NCBI GenBank assembly: GCA_947685225.1 | Contig: CANTUV010000024.1 | Location: 51,984,001 to 52,048,000, forward strand | Origin: Garcia nutans | Taxonomy: Eukaryota > Streptophyta > Magnoliopsida > Malpighiales > Euphorbiaceae | DNA length: 64,000 bases | Direction: 5' to 3' | Shown: piece by piece, positions 58,934-64,000 of the stretch | Numbering within the stretch: position 1 is the first letter of the stretch | Layout: each line of letters begins with the position of its first letter | Translations under genes and position numbers: made by a program | The notes under the pieces: generated by a model | The model's input: the letters and a program-made list of their open reading frames with translations, nothing else | Database searches by the model: none | What the model was told of the DNA's origin: nothing

Positions 58934-58937
58934 AAAG
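58930..58937 (+). promoter_or_regulatory. TATA box of chromovirus LTR
   Basis: TATAAAAG, about 140 bp into the LTR. This implies a short U3 and a long R-U5, unless the promoter lies elsewhere. Confidence 0.5.
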
Positions 58938-59647
58938 TCAAATGCGAAGTCAAAAGATGATTAGTTAATGATTTTAAATTAATTAAGTTAATTAAGTGGG
59001 ATTTGAGTGAGTGGAAGTGGATGGAGATATTTAGAGTATTTTAATATTAAATGCTTGGAGGAGAGGGTTTTGAGGAAAGAGAAGGTTGAGTGTTTGACTT
59101 TATTTTCCTTCCTTTCTTCTTTCTTTCTTTCTTCTGCGTGTGCCTTCATTTCCTTTCCTTTTCTTTTCTTTGTTTTGGCCGGCACTCCCTAGCAAGAGAG
59201 CAAGAGAGAGATTTGATCTTCCATACTCAAGATTGAAGGAAGTATTCAAGTATTCAAGTTGGAAATTTAAGAGCTTCTTCATCCTTGGTAAGTTTTCCAC
59301 TTGATTCTTTGATTTCTTTGAGTTTGTGAGTTAAGATTGGGTTTGATATGTATTTGTTTCATTGTGGTGTGTTTAAGAGTGTTTGGTTCAAGTGATTTTG
59401 GATTTTTGGGGTTGGATTGAAGGAAAGAGTAAGTTTGTTAGAAGTGATAGTATTGTGGTTGTGTTTTGGGGTTTGTGGTGATGATTATGATTTGTGTTTG
59501 ATATATGTGTTGAGTTGTTTTGGTATTTTTGTAAGTTTGTTATGGTTTTTGGGGGTGTTTAATTGAGTTTGGTTGAAGTGGAAAAGGGTGGAAGGAAGTG
59601 AATTGTTGGATGTAGTGTTGTTGTGGCCGGAATATGCATTTTTGGCC

Positions 59648-59875
59648 TGACACGCCCATGAACACGGCCAGGTTTTTAGGCGTGTCGATGGTTCTGTGTT
59701 TTCGGATGGGTGACACGAGCAGTGACATGCCCATGTCACTGAGCGTGTCACAGCTTCTGGGTGTAGTAGCATTTATACGTCCAGTGACACGCCCGTGGTT
59801 CTGAGCGTGTCAATGCTTCTGTGATGTGAGTTTAGGGCACGGTCAGGGACACGCCCGTGTTGTTGAGCGTGTCAT
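59648..59875. repeat. GACACGCCC/GCGTGTC inverted-repeat cluster in chromovirus LTR
   Basis: At least four pairs, such as GACACGCCCGTG with GAGCGTGTCA (59780-59815 and 59845-59872). The GACACG/CGTGTC core is shared with the Athila LTR clusters, although the rest of the LTR is unrelated. Confidence 0.75.
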
Positions 59876-61391
59876 GTGTAGAGTTTGCCCTAGTTGGTTC
59901 TTAGTCTTATTATCTTATGTATATTCTTCCTTTTGGATTAGGTTGTGAAGAGTTTGAGTTGCCCTAACCTAAGTGTTAAGAATTCCTGGAAGAGGAAGAG
60001 TATAGATTGGTGTGAATTGTCTTTGAGGTAAGTACAAACCATATTTGATTGCATATATTTATATGTCTTGGACCTTAACACATTTGGATATAAATGTGTT
60101 AAGTAATCTATTACATTGTTGATGCATATTAATAATGCTATGTTGTGCACAATGGGAATTATGTCGAATGTATGTTGAAGATTCTAAATCTATTAATAAT
60201 GTAAATTGCTATGTATACATCAATGATGAATTGAGACATAATGAGATGATTGAAGCATGTTTGCATATATGGAATATGAAATGTGAAATGTGAAAGATAT
60301 GATGATATAATGAATTGTCTAAATGTGATTCGAGATAATATGAGATATGAGGCCATGGTTGTTGTCTATGATGATACAAATGAGGTAATTAAGGCATGGT
60401 GCCTAGTTGATTGTGATATATGAAATGAGAAATGAATTGAGACAGAAATTGATAAAGAGATAAATGAAATGATTGTGTGCCTAATATGTTATTCAATTTT
60501 CAGAGTTCTGGGTTTGGCGGCATGCCTATGAAACACTGGATAGGTGAAAAGACCGAGTCGTAAGCCGATTCCAGTTGAGAAATGTGAAATTTGTGAAATG
60601 TGATGTTTTTGGGGTGAAAAGACTGGGTCGTAAGCCTCAAAAATAGTAACAATCTAGTCGGGTTGAGGATCTCCTCGAGTTTAGCCGGGTTGAGGTCCAA
60701 GAGACTGGGTCTCTTACGCTATCCATGGATAGAGATATATATATATCGCCTACGGGCATGATGATTGTGATTATGGACCAAAGTAGTAACTCTGAACTTT
60801 GAATAAAATATTAGATTCTTTTTGGGCCCATGCTTGTGTTTGTTTAATTGTGAATATTACTTCATAAATAGTGTGATAAGTTATTGAAGAATGTAAGGTT
60901 TGAAATATAGCATTCTTTTAAATTGTTATTGAAACTAGATTGTATGACATTAGCATGGCATTGCAGCATCATAGTATTGTAGTTTGTACCACTAAGTCGT
61001 TGGCTTAGCGCGAGTGTGATTCTTCACGCAGATGATAGGGAAGAACCGGAGAGTTCCTCTAGGCCGAGTAGAGTCTAGATTTTGAGGTGTCGATAGTGGA
61101 GCTTAAAGATCAAAGACATACTGCCAACCATGTATATATTTTATAAAACTTGTGTTTTGATGTATATGTATTTGTAAATATTTGTTTTATTTTCCGTTGC
61201 GTTTGAAACAAACACTTTATCGTTTATGTTTTATAATTTCTTTTAAATGTTTCAAATTTGTTCGTATTATATTAAAAGGAATGATTTGTGTGTCTTGTAA
61301 ACCGTGGCATTTCTATATTCAGTATATGTATATTACGATCGTATTAGCATGCTATGTACGTATATGGAGTATAGGGGTGTTACAATTGTTT

Positions 61392-61403
61392 TGGTATCAG
61401 AGC
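61392..61403 (+). other. Primer-binding site, initiator-Met tRNA type
   Basis: TGGTATCAGAGC, seven bases after the LTR end, the standard complement of the plant initiator-Met tRNA 3' end used by many Ty3/Gypsy and Ty1/Copia elements. Confidence 0.92.
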
Positions 61404-61553
61404 CTAGGTTTGAGATTCTCAACCTAGGTCAATTATAAGAAAGAAAGAAATCTTGAGTTTTAAAATATTGTTTTAAATAAGATATATGTTTGGTATGGCA
61501 GTCTTTGATCTTTAATGAGGTATATTCTGCTGTGTATGCAGAAATAGGTAGAG

Positions 61554-62177
61554 ATGGCATCTCATTCACGACAGTCTGTAGAGGGTAGTGCGGAGAGTGT
61601 AGCTCCTAAAGAGAATAGAGATGGAGCTAGAGTTGAGAGAGTTAGTGAGGCACATGTTTCTGTGCCGGTAAGATTTGCTGCAGATGAGGGTCCGCCAGGT
61701 TGGTTAAGACATATGATAGAACTATTGAGACCAGCTCCATTGCAGCCACCACCACCACCACAGCCTCAGGTGCCGGTAAGACATTATGATAAGTTGAGAA
61801 AATATGGGGCTGAAGATTTCTTGGGCACTACTGATCCTACAGTGGCTGAGCAGTGGTTGGATAAAGTGCAGAGGATATTTATCCAATTGCAAGCTACTCC
61901 AGATGAGAAATTTGACTATGCCAGATCCCTCTTACAGAAAGATGCCTATGACTGGTGGAAGACGGTTCCTCATGCCATGGAAGATCCACCTACATTATCT
62001 TATGGTGATTTTTTGAGGAAGTATAAAGATATTAAGAAGATGGAATTCCTGAATTTGAGGCAAGATGACCGAACGGTAATAGAATATGAGATTGAGTACA
62101 TCCGGTTGAGTCGCTATACCGGTGGGATTATCTATGATGAAATAGACCGATACCGGAGATTATCTCTGATGAAATAG
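61554..62177 (+). CDS. gag: Chromovirus gag, N-terminal 207 codons, cut by a tandem duplication
   Basis: Starts MASHSRQSVEGSAES about 150 bp after the primer site. A Pro-rich linker (PLQPPPPPQPQVP) is followed by the gag domain: GAEDFLGTTDPTVAEQWLDK, FDYARSLLQKDAYDWWKTV, SYGDFLRKYKDIKKMEFLNL. A 32-bp direct duplication (62136-62167 repeated at 62168-62199) shifts the frame, and its second copy supplies the TAG that ends the ORF. Before the duplication the protein would have run on through FEEGLRPSI. Confidence 0.9.
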   Translation: MASHSRQSVEGSAESVAPKENRDGARVERVSEAHVSVPVRFAADEGPPGWLRHMIELLRPAPLQPPPPPQPQVPVRHYDKLRKYGAEDFLGTTDPTVAEQWLDKVQRIFIQLQATPDEKFDYARSLLQKDAYDWWKTVPHAMEDPPTLSYGDFLRKYKDIKKMEFLNLRQDDRTVIEYEIEYIRLSRYTGGIIYDEIDRYRRLSLMK

Positions 62178-62679
62178 ACCGGTGCCGGAGATTTGAGGAG
62201 GGATTGAGACCCTCTATTATGTGCATTGTTGCTGGTTCTCGGTACCAGGATTTCTCTTAGCTGGTTGCAGCAGCTAGAAGTGTTGAGAGAGCATAGTGCA
62301 TTGTAGCAGCTACTACAGAGGAGGAGACTAGAGTGAGAAGATCCCAGTTTGAGGTAGGGTCTTCATCTGTGAAGAGGGGTCGAGGAAGTTTTATTCCGAG
62401 GATCAGTAGAAGCCAGAGATAGTCGGGCAGATCAGTACAGTATTAGAGGCAGAGGCCGAGACCTGCAGTTTCAGTAGCTAGTACTCCGACTCCAGTGATT
62501 CAGAGGTCTACTCCACCTGTATGTGAGCATTGTGGTAGAACCCATGGGGGTGTTTGTTGGAAGATTGGTGGATCAGCTGGGTGTTTTAGATGTGGGTCAC
62601 CAGCTCATTTCGTTAGAGATTGTCCTGAGATGCAGGAGCATAGACAGGCAGATTCTGCAGCTTCTCGACTGAGTGTTAG
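62168..62679 (+). pseudogene. Chromovirus gag C-terminal remnant with CCHC knuckle
   Basis: After the duplication, gag-like sequence continues with stops near 62258 and 62295. The open piece 62495-62803 carries CFRCGSPAHFVRDC (Cys-x2-Cys-x4-His-x4-Cys) and an upstream CEHCGRTHGGVCW pair. Near 62680 the frame changes again, into the frame of the protease segment. Confidence 0.82.
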
Positions 62680-64000
62680 CAGGGTGGTCGAGGGGGCAGA
62701 GGTTTCAATAGGGGTGGTAGACCTGGGTTTAGTCAGAGAGGAGGTTCTACATCCGGGGGTAGTAGGCCAGATGAGGCTGGGCCTTCTCAGAGAGTGTATG
62801 TGATGCAGAGGCAGCCAGATGCTTCAGCAGTTGTAGCGGGTACATTTTCTTTACTTGGCATTTCAGTACTTGCTTTGATTGATCCAAGATCTACACATTC
62901 ATACATAAGTGCATCTATCTTGCCTGTGTCTGAATTGCATTCAGAGTCCTTAGGATTTGATGTAACAAATCCTTTAGGACATAGTGTTGTGGTGAGTAAG
63001 GTGCATCGTGATAGTGCTGTTGTGGTGCAAGGTGAGGAGTTTCTTGGTGATTTAATTGAAATGCCTTTTATAGAATGTGACTTGATCTTAGGCATGGATT
63101 GGTTGTCTAAACATGGAGCTGTGGTAGACTGTCAAAAGAAGTGTGTCACATTGAGAACCAGTGTTGGCAGGAGTGTGATAGTATCTAGTGAGCAGAGACA
63201 ACTTACATCTTTGTTTGTATCAGCTGTAACAGCTAAGAAGTTGATTAGGAAAGGGTGTGATGCTTATCTTGCTCATGTTGTGGATACTAGAGTAGTGGGT
63301 TCTCAACTTGATAATATACCCACAGTTACAGATTTTCCAGATGTGTTTCCTGAGGAGTTGCCAGGGTTACCCCTTGAGAGAGAGGTTGAGTTTAGTATCG
63401 AATTGTTGCCTGGTACCACTCCCATCTCTATCACTCCTTATCGAATAGCACCTACTGAATTGAGAGAGTTGAGGGTGCAGTTGCAGGATTTGTTGGATAA
63501 AAAGTTTATTCGCCCTAGTGTTTCTCCTTGGGGAGCTCCTGTGTTGTTTGTGAAGAAGAAGGATGGTACTTTGAGGTTATGCATTGATTATAGGCAATTG
63601 AACAAAGTGACTATTAAGAATAAATATCCTTTTCCTAGGATTGATGATCTTTTTGATCAATTGAAGGAAGCAGCAGTGTTTTCCAAGATTGATTTGAGAT
63701 CAGGGTACCATCAGTTGAGGGTTAGAGCTGAAGATGTTCCTAAGACAGCTTTCCGCACAAGGTATGGGCATTATGAGTTTTTAGTAATGCCTTTTGGATT
63801 AATGAATGCACCTGCAGCTTTCATGGATTTGATGAATAGGGTGTTTAGGTCCTATCTGGATCAGTTTGTGGTAGTCTTTATTGACGATATTTTGGTGTAT
63901 TCGCGTAATGAAGAAGAGCATGACAAGCATTTACGGATTGTGTTACAGATCTTACGAGAGAAGCAGTTGTATGCTAAGCTATCGAAGTGTGAGTTTTGGC
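62680..64000 (+). CDS. pol: Chromovirus protease-RT, open to the window edge (partial, 440 codons)
   Basis: Frame 1 is free of stops from 62680 to 64000 (the TAG at 62677-62679 bounds it). The Gly/Arg-rich start (GGRGGRGFNRGGRPGF) is the end of gag. Protease is at about 62840-63120 (ECDLILGMDWLSKHGAVVDC), with the active-site triplet reading DPR in ALIDPRSTHSY where D[ST]G or DPG is usual. RT follows from 63360: YRIAPTELRELRVQLQDLLD, GAPVLFVKKKDGTLRLCIDY, KIDLRSGYHQLRVRAEDVPK, FLVMPFGLMNAPAAFMDLMN and the catalytic VVFIDDILVYS. It is the best-preserved pol in the window. Confidence 0.93.

Larger units (their letters stand above)
58792..61384 (+). repeat. 5' LTR of chromovirus (2593 bp)
   Basis: From TGTAATATCCC to GGGGTGTTACA (TGTAA/TTACA ends). 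The 5' edge abuts truncated gag-only sequence. It holds a TATA box with a strong hairpin (58898-58937), a GACACGCCC/GCGTGTC cluster (59648-59875) and repeated AAAAGACYGRGTCGTAAGCC units near 60548 and 60625. Frames inside are not supported. Confidence 0.88.
58792..64000 (+). mobile_element. Chromovirus (Tekay/Del-like) Ty3/Gypsy element, 3' end outside window
   Basis: LTR 58792-61384, initiator-Met primer site, gag with a disrupting duplication, zinc knuckle, and an open PRO-RT frame to the last base. Gag and RT sequences and the primer site fit the chromovirus branch, Tekay/Del most likely. The chromodomain that would confirm this lies beyond the window. It was inserted into the gag-only fragment. 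Confidence 0.85.

Noticed and set aside
1..64000. tRNA, rRNA or snRNA genes
   Set aside because: No cloverleaf with A and B boxes and no rRNA core motifs were noticed; the short tRNA matches are primer-binding sites. A tRNAscan-SE and Infernal run would be decisive.

Overview
The window is intergenic plant DNA, most likely from a eudicot. It is AT-rich and is made almost entirely of Ty3/Gypsy LTR retrotransposons of the Tat/Ogre-like, Athila and chromovirus (Tekay/Del-like) groups, packed into each other. The species cannot be named from the sequence. I see no intact cellular gene, no rRNA or tRNA gene and no CRISPR array. The only non-retroelement coding material is two broken, head-to-head copies of a plant mobile domain (PMD, MAIN-like) gene.

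Layout, left to right. 1-15: possible tail of a chromovirus-type LTR. 16-9904: element 1, a gag-only Tat-type element on the minus strand. 9925-10076: the 3' end of PMD copy A. 10077-20977: element 2, a complete gag-only relative on the minus strand (LTRs 2152 and 2205 bp, perfect target duplication ATATC). 20978-23253: the rest of PMD copy A, minus strand. About 23640-26114: a plus-strand 3' fragment (tandem repeats, PPT, LTR) of the same gag-only family. 26115-27423 and 55600-56580: PMD copy B, plus strand, split by a 28-kb insertion. About 56590-58791: another fragment of the gag-only family. 58792-64000: a chromovirus on the plus strand with LTR, initiator-Met primer site, broken gag and an open PRO-RT frame running off the window.

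The 28-kb block 27424-55599 is a three-element nest. The outer Athila element has a 5' LTR at 27424-29106, gag-pol from about 29248 to 41300 and a 3' LTR starting at 43053. Its integrase is split by an internally deleted Athila relative (33675-40343, TSD ATATT). Its 3' LTR is split by a near-complete Tat-lineage element on the minus strand (43585-54365, TSD CACAC) with gag, protease, RT, two RNase H domains, integrase and an antisense extra ORF.

All polyproteins are interrupted by stops or frameshifts except the visible part of the chromovirus pol. No new defence or metabolic system is present. The unusual content is in the elements themselves: a multi-copy gag-only family sharing a primer site with the autonomous Tat element; an Athila LTR piece captured in that family's 3' tandem-repeat zone; GACACG/CGTGTC inverted repeats in unrelated LTRs; covarying hairpins before each Athila polypurine tract; telo-box-rich LTR leaders; and palindrome clusters in U3 promoters.
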